The notes beneath the pieces are model-generated. The model did no database searches, was not told where the DNA came from, and saw nothing but the letters and a program-made list of their open reading frames with translations. A stretch of 64,000 nucleotides of DNA from Myxocyprinus asiaticus (lineage: Eukaryota > Chordata > Actinopteri > Cypriniformes > Catostomidae), in contig NC_059374.1 of the NCBI RefSeq assembly GCF_019703515.2, positions 13,242,245 through 13,306,244 of the forward strand, read 5' to 3'. Below, piece by piece: positions 23,736 to 61,147 of the stretch. The position numbers and the translations under genes are program-made. Each line of letters starts with the position of its first letter. Within the stretch, counting starts at the first letter, position 1.

Positions 23736-25182
23736 GGTAACACTTTATATTAATGTTCTGTTTGTTAAGGGTTTGTGAATGGGTCTATTAATGACTAATA
23801 AATCATTTACAAATGCATTATAAATAATTTATATGCAGTTATAGCAACATGCATGAAAAAGGGCAACTTTCTTCAAATACTTGCCAAATAGTGAGAAACA
23901 TTTTAACGTGCATGTTATAAATGCTTAATAAATACACTTATTCATACTTATTTAATTCATGATTTATGTCACAATGTAGCAAAAATAGACTATTATAGTG
24001 AGATTAAAAGGATGGATATGTCATTTTGAAACAGTCTGCTTTGTGTTTATATTAATTACTGTAATGTCTTCACTCACTTTTTGTTGTTTCCTTTTCAGGT
24101 TGATGGTGATACTCTGAGTGCTGTCCCATCTTACCTAGTCCTAGTTAACTAAAATCCTCTGCAAAAACACTTTTCTGGTCTTCATGCTCATTCACAGCAT
24201 ATTTCATATAATAAAGCCTGATGACCATTTCACCATACTTAACTTGATATACATAGGTTTGTAATGTTGGCAACTCTTTAATAAATGCTTCACATCTGTC
24301 CACTTTACATTAAGCTACATTTTCATAGGTTACTAACGTTAAGTAAGTGTTATTAAAGGAATAGTTCACCCAAAAATGTTCTCATTCTCTCATCATTTAA
24401 TCACCCTAATGCCATCCCAGATGTGTATGACTTTCTTTCTTCTGCTAAACACAAACAAAGGTTTTTAGAAGAATATCTCAGCTCTGTGTTTTACAATGCA
24501 AGTGAATGGTGACCAGACATTTGAAGCTACAAAAATCACATAAAGGCTACATAAAAGTAATCCATATGACTCCAGTGGTGAAATCTGTCTTCAGAAGCGA
24601 TATGATAAGTGTGGGTAAGAAACAGATCAATATTTAAGTCCTTTTTTACTATAAATTTCCACTTTCACATTCTTTTACATTTTGAAAGTGAAAGTGGAGA
24701 TTTATGGTAAAAAGGACTTAAATATTGATCTGTTTCTCACCCACACTTATCATATCGCTTCTGAAGACATATATTAAACCACTGGAGTCGTATGGATTAC
24801 TTTTACGTGGTATTTATTTGATTTTCGGTGTTTCAAAGTTCTGGTCACCATTCATTTGCATTGTAAGGACCAACAGAGCTGAAATATTCTTCTTAAAATC
24901 TTTGTTTGTGTTCTGCAGCAAAAAGACAGTCATACACATCTGGGATGACATGGGGGTGAGTAAATGATGTGAGAATGAGAACATTTTCATTTCTGAGTGA
25001 ACTATCCCTTTAAGCATTTATAATAAGTGGTGGAAAATGGCTCCATATTTAGCAGGCATTGCATGAAAGTCAACTTTAACTGCATATCAATGATTTATAA
25101 TACACTGCAAATGCATTATTAGTCATTAATGGACCCCTTTATAATCCCTTAACGAAGGGAACATTAATGTTAAGTGTTATTG
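23736..25182. mobile_element. DNA element with TAACACTT termini, split by a second element
   Basis: TGGTAACACTTTATATTAAT at the left pairs with ATTAATGTTAAGTGTTATTG at the right. GGGTCTATTAATGACTAATAA pairs with TTATTAGTCATTAATGGACC. The outer terminal repeats are therefore about 60-80 bp. The 24353-25013 palindromic element sits inside it. Confidence 0.65.
24353..25013. mobile_element. TTAA-flanked palindromic (fold-back) element, copy 1
   Basis: Starts TTAAAGGAATAGTTCACCCA and ends GAGTGAACTATCCCTTTAA. The two halves pair over most of their length, for example GATCTGTTTCTCACCCACAC at 24728 with its inverse at 24609. The centre is a CACTTTCA...TGAAAGTG hairpin. It is a cyprinid-abundant family, possibly the fold-back elements called Angel; the name is from memory. 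Confidence 0.8.
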
Positions 25183-26568
25183 GTTTAACTTACTGTATAT
25201 CTTTAGCTGTCTTTCAAAGAAATCATTTGCCTAAGGCATAAATGTTCTTATTCTTGTTCTTAGTCTTTTTTTAAATGTTCTTGTTGGCTAAGACAGCTTT
25301 TGAGTGCTTAGTTTCAAAGCCTGATATAATGTATATACAAATATCAAGCATGGAAACGGTGTGCTCTCTGCATGTGCTGTTAGTTGTTATGATGCATATT
25401 GTGTATTTATTTGGTGCTGTCTTAGAGATCTCGGCTGATCTGCTGACGGTATCAAAATAGCTGACTCAGAACAGTTGATAAAAGTTAGTCCGTTGCTTTT
25501 TTCCTTGGCATACAGTAAACAGCCTATTATGTGGAAAGTGGCATGATGCAGGAAAACATGTAGTTTTAGGCATTGCAGGGAACAAAATAATTTTTACATT
25601 AGATACTATCATACTAATCACCTTATGAAAAAAAAAAAAAAAGTGACATATTTTTGGCCAGTCAATCAATTTCCTTCAGTATGCAAAGCAATAACATGAA
25701 GCATTACCTGACGTTGAATTAAAACGGAAGCACATATCAATTGTAAACAAACAGCATAGTGATTTATTTATTTTTTTTAACCTGTAAAAGACTACCATAC
25801 ACTAACCAAAAACCTCAATCTAGTATATGTGGGGACAAAATAGATAAATAATAATAGACAAACAAACCAAAGAATGAGCATCATGAACATTATACATTAT
25901 TAACAATGAAATAAAGATTATTATTCATAATCTGACAATACTTTTTACGTATAGTAATAAATCAGTTTATATTCATATTTGACTATATAAGTACAATATT
26001 AAGATGAATTAATGTTATATTTAATGTAATGTTAATATTATAATATTAATATGATTATTATAATTATTATAATTGTGCATCGTCTAATAACACACGTGCA
26101 TTTTCACTGAAGAGAGTAAAAGAAAAAATCCATATTATGGCAAAATCCATTCATAATGAAATAAACATTATCATTTAAAATGCTACAATAGCATCAATTT
26201 GTATAATGTAATTCTGTAAATCATATTATAATAATTAGATTATTTTTATTACTATTATTATTATTGCTCTTACACATGCACACAATCACAAATAATAAGA
26301 CAATGTACGAAGAGACCAAAGAACTAACATCATGGCAATACTTTATCTATTATTAATGCATTATGACTTTCCAAATGTATTCATAAATGTATTCATCCAT
26401 TCATTCACTCAGTGTCAATGCTGCTATCTGAAAATACATGTATGTGGAGAGAGAAAGTATCAGATTAGACTGCTATCAAAATGCAAAATGAACAGCATGT
26501 GATATAAGCATACTGATGCAGATACACAGGACAGCAGGTGGATGTGATGCTCTGACTGTACGCCATAA

Positions 26569-26570
<2 letters not shown>
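25183..26570. other. non-coding stretch
   Basis: AT-rich; ATTATTAT-type simple sequence around 26030-26270. No gene recognised. Confidence 0.4.

Positions 26571-26640
<70 letters not shown>
26571..26640. repeat. (CA)n followed by (CT)n microsatellite
   Basis: About 16 CA units, then TTT, then about 19 CT units. It abuts the splice-donor-like site at 26644. Confidence 0.95.
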
Positions 26641-26643
<3 letters not shown>

Positions 26644-26870
26644 CTGCAGATCCTCAGCATCCATGAGAAAACACCGCTCGACTGATGCAGAAGATCATTG
26701 TGTGTGTTATTCCGCTCAGCATGCTCAGGTCGACTGTTTAAAACCGGACTGCGAGGATGAGAAGAAAGAGAGAGACAGACGCGCACAACAGGATGCTGAT
26801 CAGAGGAATGAATGGTGTGAAATGAAGTGTCGAACTATGGCTTTGTTTTAAAACCTAATAAGCTGCCTAC
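26644..26870 (-). other. candidate upstream first exon (ATG plus consensus donor)
   Basis: On the minus strand an ATG at 26664 begins MDAEDLQ and is followed at once by CTGCAG/GTAAGA, a consensus donor. Upstream (26670-26870) is the most GC- and CpG-containing patch of the region (GCGCGTCTGTC, CCGCTC). It may be a 5' exon of an mtus2 isoform, 16 kb upstream of exon A, or a chance match. The exon A frame has a stop just upstream of its own ATG, so a direct splice to its 5'UTR would not extend the protein. Confidence 0.25.
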
Positions 26871-27321
26871 CTAGACAGCGTTTTGGGGCTTCATGCGGTC
26901 AATTTTGTTCAGTGTTTATTCCGATTTAGCATCTTTTTTTTATATACATTCGCGCTTACAATGTTCAAACTGCTCAAATTCAACGGAAAGATGCCCAGAA
27001 AGTAGGCTTAAGATGCTCAAATAATGCTGCCTAGACAGACAGCTGACTAGGATTTGAACCACAGCCTTATTAGCCAACGTTAAATATGTCTCGAGCGCCA
27101 CCACGCGCACAAAACTATGTTTGCAGTGAATGTTTTACAGCAGAGAGCTTATGAGAATTTAAAGTCACAATAAGTCACTATAGTTTTGAGTAAAAGTCCA
27201 GTTGCATGTCACGGGTTCAAATACCTGACGAATATGCGTATTTTTAATTAAGTAAAACTGCATCTCTACATCAAAAGATTTCAGTTTATCGACGTAGCAG
27301 TAATGTAATACTGTCCATATA

Positions 27322-27632
27322 GACCTTATTCAGACAGAGAAGCGCCATTTATTTATTTATTGACAGGAATGAGAGATTGAGGCTGTGAGTGAGAGACTGT
27401 ACGTGTAAAGGTCTTAAATAACATCTCATTTTTACCACATATTTTTTTATTTATTTTTTTATATATATATATATATTTTTTTTTTGGAAATATGTATTTT
27501 CAATGTTTCACTGTCAACTTTAAATAGTAAAGAGACTGAACCCGTTGCAGAAACTGTAAGTCTATCCCTCACAGCCTCGTTTTTATTCCCGTCAAAAATT
27601 AAATATGGCGCTACTCTGAATAAGGTCTATGG
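27322..27632. mobile_element. MITE with ATAGACCTTATTCAGA termini
   Basis: CATATAGACCTTATTCAGAC with AGCGCCAT at the left is mirrored by ATGGCGCTACTCTGAATAAG then GTCTATGG at the right. The repeats GAGATTGAGGCTGTGAG and CTCACAGCCTC are also inverted. A T-rich centre is flanked by A-rich sequence. Confidence 0.7.
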
Positions 27633-27867
27633 AGAGCTGCTCACCCATCTTTTTATCACACCTATTTCTCTTGTGTTGTGAGACTCGTTGCTAAACATTT
27701 CACTTATCTTAACATCTTAAAATTCAAGTTAAATGTGTGATTACTGTATGTGCAGTCAATGAACACACATTCAGTGTGAATTCCCGATTTATCTTTAACA
27801 CCCCCTACTAGGTAATAAATCACCCCACGCTTCCTACTTTTCTTTTTGTTTTTCTGTTTCAAAAGTG

Positions 27868-27899
<32 letters not shown>

Positions 27900-29772
27900 T
27901 GTAATTCTTCCCATAAGGCCTGCACCCCTGAGTCTTCTCTTTACTGTTGTACATGAAACTGGCGTTGAGCGGGTAGAATTCAATGAAGCTGTCAGCTGAG
28001 GACATGTGAGGTGTCTATTTCTCAAACTACAGACTGAAACTTTTTGGAAATTTCAAGCATTGTATAGCCTTCATTCCTCAAAACAATGATTGACATGACG
28101 AGTTTCTAGAGAAAGCTGTTTCTTTTTTGCCATTTTTGACCTAATATTGACCTTAAGACATGCCAGTCTATTGCATACTGTGACAACTCAAAAACAAACA
28201 CAAAGACAGTGTTAAGCTTCATTTAATGAACCAAATAGCTTTCAACTGTTTTTGATATAATGGCAAGTGATTTTCTAGGACCAAATTAGCAATTTAGCAT
28301 GATTACTCAAGGATAAGGTGTTGGAGTGATGGCTGCTGGAAATGGGGCCTGTCTAGATTTGATCAAAAATGACTTTTTTCAAATAGTGATGGTGCTGTTT
28401 TTTTACATCAGTAATGTCCTGACTATATTTGTGATCAGTTGAATGCCACTTTGGTGAATTAATTTAATTCCGAAACAGCTAAATCTGTACATTATTCCAA
28501 ACTTCTGGCTGCCAGTGTGTATATTTAGTGGTGAAGTAAATATAGCAGAAAAGATTTATTACTTTCTGCATTGAATAAATTAGTTTAAGCTTAAACTTGA
28601 AAATATTAAGTAACATTACTTTACTACTTTTTTTTTAAATCAAACTTTAGATTATGCTTTAGATCATAAGTAAATATTATTTATGATTCATGTATCAATC
28701 CTAAAGTAAAAAAACGTTTCATATGTATTTGCTAATTTAAGCAAAATTGTGCACCAAGTGTTAAGGTCTGTGAGCGCAGCTACATTTTGTGATCCCATTG
28801 CTAGTAATGCAAGGTGATGTTGACCAATAGACTAAGTTAAATTTACTCCCTTACTTCAATCAATATTATGTCATGTTATTTTAAATAGATTTTACCTAAT
28901 TTTATACCACTAAAATTTACTTCGGAAAACTGTGCGCAAAAACTTGCAAAATTAAATGTAACCCCCAAAGGGGGGCGCTATATCGCAGAAAAAGTTAACG
29001 GAACGTTAAAATCTCCATATATATAAGTCAGGCAAATGAGGTGTCATTTGAAAGCTTTTCTTTCAGTGTAACACTCAAGACATTCACAATGATAAAAAGG
29101 ACCATGATTTTAATATTACCACAATATCAAATACAAGAAAATGTTGCAATGGTATTAATTGGTATATCTTTAACTTTGGGCAATGTCTCAAGGAATTATT
29201 TTTTATTAAAACTAACAGATTTCTTTTTTTTTTTCTGTTATATGAAGGTCACATTAAAACTGACTAGAAACTTTATACCAGCACTTCATCGGTTATTTTT
29301 GGTTCTTTTCAAATGCCTTTATGTATAAATTGTATTGTTTTAGTCCTGTGCCAGACCCAGACCTTAAATATTTAACTATGAAAATCGATTAGCATATGAA
29401 AATACAAATTAATACATGTTTAAAACTATGATAATAAAAACAAGAAGTGAAATAAACAAACCGTTTCAATATGTATTGTGTGAAAATCACTTTTTCCAAA
29501 AATTATGACTGTCCCACAGTTATCATTTCCACCACATCAAACAATCTTGTCCAAGTCAATTAAAGTATCAGTGAAGAGCTTGAGATGAAATATGAGACAA
29601 GTGATGTTTGATGAAAAAAAAAAAAAATCAAGGTAAATGTCACTTGTGAACAAAGTACTTTTATTAGGCGTCATTTCCAAAAAATAAGTTACTAATAAGT
29701 AAATAGTTAAAAGTTGTAATTTTGCCAAACTATGCAAAATGTGTGAAAATATTATTTCACTGTGAGTATTTA

Positions 29773-29826
<54 letters not shown>

Positions 29827-30610
29827 GCTATGAAATTAGCCTAAGCAAAACAAAAGTATCTTCCATTTGAGATGTGTAAGAAATTACACTGTGGTGGGAA
29901 TATTCATGACTTTTTCTTGTGATGCATGTTGAACATTTTTATTAGATAAATTAAATAAACCAGAGAACGTGTTATAAAGTGTGAAGAAACATCCTTATAT
30001 GAAATCCTGTAAATTCTGGATAAGAACTGCTGAAAATTCAAATATTCATAGTATACAATAGTATAAAGGTTTACCAGTAGTGTGGTATGATCTGGTTAAA
30101 TGGCAGCAAAAACTTTGTATTCAGCTCTTGTCACATCATTGTCAATTGCACTTACTTGAGATATCAAGCATCATAACACAAGTGATGTGTTTTGTTTAAT
30201 GCATCTTGTAAACAAACTATGTAATAAGGGATATTCTCTAAGCAAGAGCTGAGACTTAACATGCAGAGAAAGTCCTACTGTACGGTGCTTTAGTTGTAGT
30301 TGGCAGACAGAGTACAGTTGTAACATTGTGAATATTCCCCTTCTCATGCAAGTTTCATCTGTCATTATCAGTATGCACATTCACATTAGTATCCTCTCTC
30401 TGTGTGGAAAAATGTAAGAACATAGTCCACACTGATGAAAAATTATTAGGCAAACATGCAAGGTGATCAACAGGTGACAGCACCGTTACAACTGTACCCG
30501 CTACATAAGAAACATGGTAAATGCTTCTACTAGGGTTTAGTAAGATTTTATGCTGTCAGAAAGCGTCGAAAAGTAAGCCAGACTAATAAATGAATTAAAT
30601 AATTGGTAGA
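27633..30610. other. non-coding stretch
   Basis: No gene recognised. It has an (ATT)n run at about 27868-27900 and an (AT)n run at 29774-29822 (about 24 units). A 20-bp region near 28964-28981 contains CCCCCAAAGGGGGG, a short palindrome. Confidence 0.4.
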
Positions 30611-30616
30611 AAGCCA

Positions 30617-30895
30617 GATCCTGTTTCCCTCCATGTTCTTGTGTCTTGTTTTCATTGGGGTTCTGTCTGTTCATTGGTTCCCTAGTCATTGTTTTACCCC
30701 TTGTCCATGTATTTAAGCCCTAATGTTTTCCATTGTCCTTTGTCAGGTATTATGTTTGGTAACGAAGTCAAGTCAAGTCAAGTCTCATCTCCTCTCCATG
30801 TTTATAGTTAGGATTATTGGATATCACTTATGTAAATAAATTGCACTTGGGTTCTTCGCTTCATCGTCTTCGTCATTGCCAGCACCAACATTACA
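30617..30895 (+). repeat. 5' LTR (5'-truncated) of the gag-only element
   Basis: Shares TTCTTGTGTCTTGTTTTCAT, CATTGTTTTACCCCTTGTCC, GGTATTATGTTTGGTAAC and GGATATCACTTATGTAAATA with 32150-32469. It contains AAGTCAAGTCAAGTCAAGTC, a short tandem stretch. Confidence 0.75.
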
Positions 30896-30923
30896 GAACG
30901 TTACAGAAATACCTGACCTAACC

Positions 30924-31739
30924 ATGAACCCAGCAATCCAACTCCTATGTCAGGTGAATCATCCCCTGGAGGATTATGTTGAGGATTTCTGCGCTCTGGC
31001 CTGCTGGGTGGACTTTAATGAGGTCGCCCTCAAAGACTGTTTCCGTTTTGGATTAAGTGAGCCAGTTTCCTCCCTGATGCCTGGCGGTCGGAGTACTTAT
31101 GGCCTGGCTCAGTATATCGACCTTGCCCTGCAGATTATTGGTTCTACGTTCACTGTAGGGGAGGCGGATGCCGAGCCAGAGTTCCTTGTCATGGTCGCTG
31201 AGCTAGCGGCATCTTTAGCCACAGCTCAGCCTGCTCCATGCCACGTCACAGCCACGCCTGAGCCTGCTCCATGCCACGTCACAGCCACGCCTGAGCCTGC
31301 TCCATGCCACGTCACAGCCACGCCTGAGCCTGCTCCATGCCACGTCACAGCCACATCTGAGTCTGCTCCACACCATGTCATAACCACATCTGAGCTATTG
31401 GACCTGGAGATGGTTCCCGCCCTTGTACCACCCTTAGTTCTCCTGTTCAGTCAAGGGGAACTTTCGACCCTCCGACCCCACCTAGACCCTCCGAGCCCTG
31501 GACTCCGCCTTGGCCTGTCGATCCCTCGACATCACCTCGGCTATACATTCCCTCAGCTCCACTGCAGTCCTTCAGACTGTTGGCTTTACCGGGGTCCCTC
31601 GTCCCTCCAGCTCCGCCTTGGTCAGTCAGTCACCTGGCTCCGCCTTGGCTCTCCGATCCTCTGGCTATGCCTCGTTCCTCCGATCCGTCAGCTCAACCGG
31701 GGACCTCCATCCCTACGGCTCCACCTTGGTCCTCAGTGA
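30924..31739 (+). CDS. gag-like protein of the LTR element
   Basis: The first ATG is at 30924 (MNPAIQLLCQVN...). Residues 1-80 resemble retrotransposon gag of teleost elements: HPLEDYVEDF, a WVDFNEVALKDCFRFGL stretch, GLAQYIDLALQIIGS and TFTVGE. Next come four tandem 11-residue units (PAPCHVTATPE-type), and then Pro/Leu-rich sequence. From about 31430 the reading is probably shifted, because the +1 frame at 31580-31933 shows an ordered PPAPPWSS-type repeat. No zinc knuckle or protease motif is seen. A transposon protein, not a host gene. Confidence 0.6.
   Translation: MNPAIQLLCQVNHPLEDYVEDFCALACWVDFNEVALKDCFRFGLSEPVSSLMPGGRSTYGLAQYIDLALQIIGSTFTVGEADAEPEFLVMVAELAASLATAQPAPCHVTATPEPAPCHVTATPEPAPCHVTATPEPAPCHVTATSESAPHHVITTSELLDLEMVPALVPPLVLLFSQGELSTLRPHLDPPSPGLRLGLSIPRHHLGYTFPQLHCSPSDCWLYRGPSSLQLRLGQSVTWLRLGSPILWLCLVPPIRQLNRGPPSLRLHLGPQ
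31228..31365 (+). repeat. 33-bp tandem repeat within the gag frame
   Basis: About four units of CCATGCCACGTCACAGCCAC followed by GCCTGAGCCTGCT. The first three are nearly identical, the last diverged (CACCATGTCATAACCAC). In-frame 11-codon units. Confidence 0.9.
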
Positions 31740-32064
31740 CACCGGCTCCGCCTCAGTCTTCCGATCCCCCAGCTCCGCCTTGCTCCTCCGAGCCTCCAGC
31801 GCCGCCTTGGTCCTCCCTGCCTCCAGCTCCACCCTGGCCCTTCGAGTCTTCGGCTACTCTCCGGGTATCCAGTTCTCCATGGCTCCACCCCTCGAGCCTC
31901 TCATGGCTCCACCCCCCACAGGCTCCGCCCTGATCCCATGCCCCACGCCCTGCCAAGCCATGCCTCAAGACCCCCCACCCAGCTCCCTATTGAACTTTGA
32001 AAATTATGCTATGTTTTATGTGTTTTGTTCATGCGTCGGGAGCCGCCCCTTAATGGGGGGGATA

Positions 32065-32469
32065 TGTCATGTGTATTTTGTTGATTCATGTTTTTCATGT
32101 CTTTTATTTTGAAAAGTTTAGTTCCTGTTTCATGTCATGTGTTCCCTAGTCATGTGATTCCTGTTTCCCTCCATGTTCTTGTGTCTTGTTTTCATTAGGT
32201 TATTGTCTTATCAATTCTGTCTGTTCATTGGTTTCCTTGTCATTGTTTTACCCCTTGTCCATGTAATTAAACCCTCATGTTTTCCATTATCCTTTGTCAA
32301 GTATTATGTTTGGTAACATTGTCAAGTCAAAGTTAAGTCAAGTTCATGTTTATGTTTTGTTTAGTTCATGTTTATAGTTAAGGGTTATTGGATATCACTT
32401 ACGTAAATAAACTGCACTTGGGTTCATCTTCACGTCTTCATCATCGTCATTGCCAGCACAAACATTACA
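32065..32469 (+). repeat. 3' LTR of the gag-only element
   Basis: 405 bp, TG...CA ends, preceded by a polypurine tract. Immediately followed by two copies of a 31-bp unit with ATAGACAGACTGATTGATTT and ATAGATAGATG (32471-32540). Confidence 0.8.
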
Positions 32470-32540
32470 GATAGACAGACTGATTGATTTATAGATAGAT
32501 GATAGACAGACTGATTGATTTATAGATAGATGATAGATAG

Positions 32541-32949
32541 TATTTCCAGGTGATGTGTTAGAAATCATACATATGCAAGCATTAGAAATATTTACATACC
32601 AATAACAATCACAAAGTATAAAATGCTCCAGTATGTTTCACTTAAGTTAGGCCTAATGCCTTATTTAACATATTACTTTTTCAGGGGTTAGTGTTACAAC
32701 AGTACCCGGCTTGGGGACAGTTGTAACTTATGTGCTCCTTGTCTTCACACACTAATTGTGGAAAATAGGAAGTATGTGTTCAGGTTTTTGTCACTCGGTC
32801 TACCCTAACTTAATTGATAAAATAGGTATATTCATAATTTGCATATATGACTGACTTTTCAGAACAGGTGTTACGTGACAATTCCTCTTTCGTGAAAATG
32901 CAGTTTCCCACAAATACAAACATACAAAAAAAAAAAGTTCCTTTCTTTA
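32541..32949. other. non-coding stretch
   Basis: No gene recognised; lies beyond the likely slc7a1 polyadenylation site. Confidence 0.4.
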
Positions 32950-34714
32950 CAAACAAGAAAATAATTTATTGCAAGAAAACGGCAGATATTTACAGTAAAT
33001 TTACATTTCCCCTAATATCTTCTGATGTGGAAAAAACCATTAGTAAATAATTTTTCAGTTACTTCAGAAAATACAGTGCAAACATGCATTGTAATGTGAC
33101 ACACTCAAATTTCAGCAAAATCTGTTCTTGCTTTAGCAGTTGAAAAGAAAATGCAGTTTATGGTAGATTAACTGTTCCAATCAAAATCCTTTATGCTATA
33201 CATTTGTTTTCAAATTCAGATCCAAAACAAAATAAGGAAAAACTTCGATAAAATAAAATACACAAAAATAAAATACTGTACAAAAAGAATTTGCCCATCA
33301 CCAGGCCTGACAAATGTAAAACTGCTAACAGAAGCAACATGCACACAGTAGTTAATCATGTAAGAAACAGGCATTGCAAAATTGGATTTATCACCCAACA
33401 GACACATTGGCTGATGAATGCCCAAATTTACCAGCCATTTTTTAATGCAAAAAAGAACTCACTATAAATGTGTGTGTGCGCACGTGTATAGCATATGTTA
33501 GGTAGTAATGGACTAATGTAATCAGATAACAAAAAATCAAGTACTTTTTAAATGTGCCTAATCAGATTACAATTACTTTTAATGGATTACATAGCGATTA
33601 CATAATTTACTAATGTTTAATGAAAGGAGTGCAAATTGGTTCTTAAAACACTTTTTTTCATTAAAACACGCAATAAGTAATCCAAAAGCAGATTAGATTA
33701 CAAAAAGGTGTCATCTAAAAGATTACATGACTGGTTACAATTTTAGTTGTGTCATTTCTAATCAGTACCAAATTACATTTCATAAGTAACCCATCCAATC
33801 CACCTGCATGTATGACACTGAACAAACCTTGACATATCTTAGTCCTCTTTCAATAAACCAAATTCAGACCTTTTAAAGTGGAACCAAATTTTGAATGAAA
33901 AAGATTCAAGTTCTTTTTGCATTTGTACAATACATTACTTTGAAACAAAGCAGCTGTGCATGTGTCCTTTGAAAAGCATTGGGATGCTATTAGAAATCTG
34001 AATGAACAAGTAAAAACGTCCAACTCGCCGGCTTTTCTTCATCTGTTCTTTGTCAAAAGTGCAATCTGAGGCATTAAATAGGTCGCCATCCACAGTTGCT
34101 GGAAGGTATGGCAAAATTATCCACCACTGCCCAAAAAATACCAGCATTTGACTGGTGGTGGGTGTTCATTTTTCCACCATGCACATAATGTTTTCTCCCT
34201 TGCCGGAAAGCTTTGTAACATTGTCTCATAAAAGTCTGCAAAGTGTCTACAGACTGTGACCTCATGACTGAGAGGATGAATTGACGACAAACATTGGGTA
34301 ACGATGGGTTCATTGTGCAATTCGCTCAAGGCCCTTTCAAAAGTTATCAAAAAAGCATGATGGAAACATTACAAAAATATATAGATAAAAAATAAACCAA
34401 TTTAACAGACAAAGAACCAATTGTTGTAATAGTGCAGTGTAATTCCCAATGTATGCTTGGAGCACATATGCTGTGTTCTTGTTTTAATCAGAAATGCTGT
34501 CCTTCACGTATTTACCCGAATAAATCTGGTAAATATAATTCATCATATCACATGTAATGCTGCTTAAAGGTGCTTTGGATCTCTAGTAACACAAAGTTCA
34601 TTGGTATTTTGTAGACCAGCAATCATCTTCAAGTTTTGGTTCTAACCGGTAAATTACGTACATTGCTATACAAAGCACAAGATGACATCACTAAAAGGCC
34701 TTTCAAGTGTATTT
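32950..34714 (-). other. slc7a1: slc7a1 3' untranslated region (probable)
   Basis: Sequence after the stop codon with no open frame. CAT-1 mRNAs have long, AU-rich 3'UTRs. The extent is set by the first canonical poly(A) signal I find. The 33480-33800 part (GTAATCAGATAAC, ATCAGATTAC repeats) looks repeat-derived. Confidence 0.4.
32965..32970 (-). terminator. candidate poly(A) signal of slc7a1
   Basis: AATAAA on the minus strand. Downstream on the same strand come TTCTTGTTTGTAAAG and a T10 run, a plausible GU/U-rich element. A 3'UTR of about 1.7 kb would result. Confidence 0.4.
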
Positions 34715-59914
<25,200 letters not shown>

Positions 59915-59937
59915 GTTGATTTCTCTTTAAGCTTTTA

Positions 59938-59990
59938 CCCACACACACACACACACACAAACACACGCACACCCACACAAACACACACAA
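59938..59990. repeat. (CA)n microsatellite in the slc7a1 5'UTR
   Basis: Imperfect (CA)n on plus, (GT)n in the mRNA sense, about 25-75 bases upstream of the ATG. Confidence 0.9.
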
Positions 59991-60719
59991 GGTCTTCACA
60001 GTAGGGTCAATGACCTGGAAAAACAATATAAAAAGCGAGAGGGATTAATATTTTGAATTACTGTCCATTAATGTTTGTCTTGCTATTACAAAATCAAAAC
60101 ATTTATTTTAATGTGTCCCATTTTCAATATAGCTTAACTTCAAACCAAAATTTTTCTTATTAATATTTCTCCTAGGTAATGCAAGCAGTACGATCCTGAC
60201 AGAACCCCTTCTGGAAGAGCCCTAAGAGTGATGATATGTGAGCCTGGTACTACCACTACATGCAGAGCGAGTTCTCTTACTCATCGTTACTGTATTAGCT
60301 GTAAACTAATAGCATATTGGCGCTGAGCTGAGGTATCACTTGAACTTTACAGTACAATCTTTTTTTAACCACACTAGTACTGTGTTAACGTCACTCATCG
60401 TGTGTTCAACCAGGACAAGATTAATGTATAAATGTACATCAATTCATCAACCACAAACAGGGAGATGGAAAGCTGTTTGTGTTCTTCATGGGTCATAGTT
60501 CATATTTTCATATTTTATACAAATAAAAACAGAAGAACTTATATTATGCATAAAGAAATACAATTTTCAGGACCATTGTCATTACTTAAATGCATGCACA
60601 CTTTTTATTTGCATTTCAATTCATGTGTTTTTACTTTCAAGTGTTTTTTCTTTTTTCTAAGTGATAATTTTCATTAGATTCTCATTACTGTAATAGTATT
60701 TTTACTTATTACAGTACAG

Positions 60720-61147
60720 GGAATACTTTACAATAAGGTTGAACATTAATTACATTAGTAAACATGAACTAACACTGAACAAAACTACAGCACTTATTAA
60801 TCTTAATGTTAATTTTAACATTAGCTAATACAAATTATATGTAAATGTTCAAGTTAATACAATAAGGTTCCATTAGTTGACAGCATTAGTTAACATGAAC
60901 TAAAAATGAACAATTCTTTTACAGCATTTTTTAATCATCGTTAATGTTCATTTTGACATATACGTAATACATTTTTAAAATCAAAAGTTGTATTTGTTAA
61001 GATTAATGAACTAACGATGAACAATCGTATTTTTATTAACCAACATTAACAAAGATGTTGTAAAAATATATTGTTCATTGTTAATTCATGATACCTAATG
61101 CATTAACTAATGCTAACAAATGGAACCTCATTGTAAAGTGTTACCTT
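60720..61147. mobile_element. MITE with CTTTACAATAAGGTT termini
   Basis: GGGAATACTTTACAATAAGG at the left pairs with CATTGTAAAGTGTTACC at the right. The interior is repeated TTAATGTTAAC/ATTAGTTAACATGAAC motifs. The terminus resembles hAT-type MITEs abundant in zebrafish. Confidence 0.6.

Larger units (their letters stand above)
30617..32469 (+). mobile_element. non-autonomous gag-only LTR retroelement
   Basis: Two direct repeats flank a region with one gag-like frame and no pol. The 3' LTR is 32065-32469 (TGTCATGTG...AACATTACA), preceded by a TTAATGGGGGGGATA polypurine tract. The 5' copy (30617-30895) matches it from CCTGTTTCCCTCCATG to CATTACA and lacks the first part (about 100 bp). No clear primer site follows the 5' LTR. 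Only about 1.2 kb separates the LTRs, so it depends on another element for movement. Confidence 0.75.

Noticed and set aside
31228..31365. CRISPR-like direct repeats
   Set aside because: The units are contiguous with no spacers, in frame in a gag-like protein, in a vertebrate genome.
30924..31739. 272-codon frame as a host gene
   Set aside because: It lies between two LTRs, resembles retroelement gag and has no introns or host-like domain.
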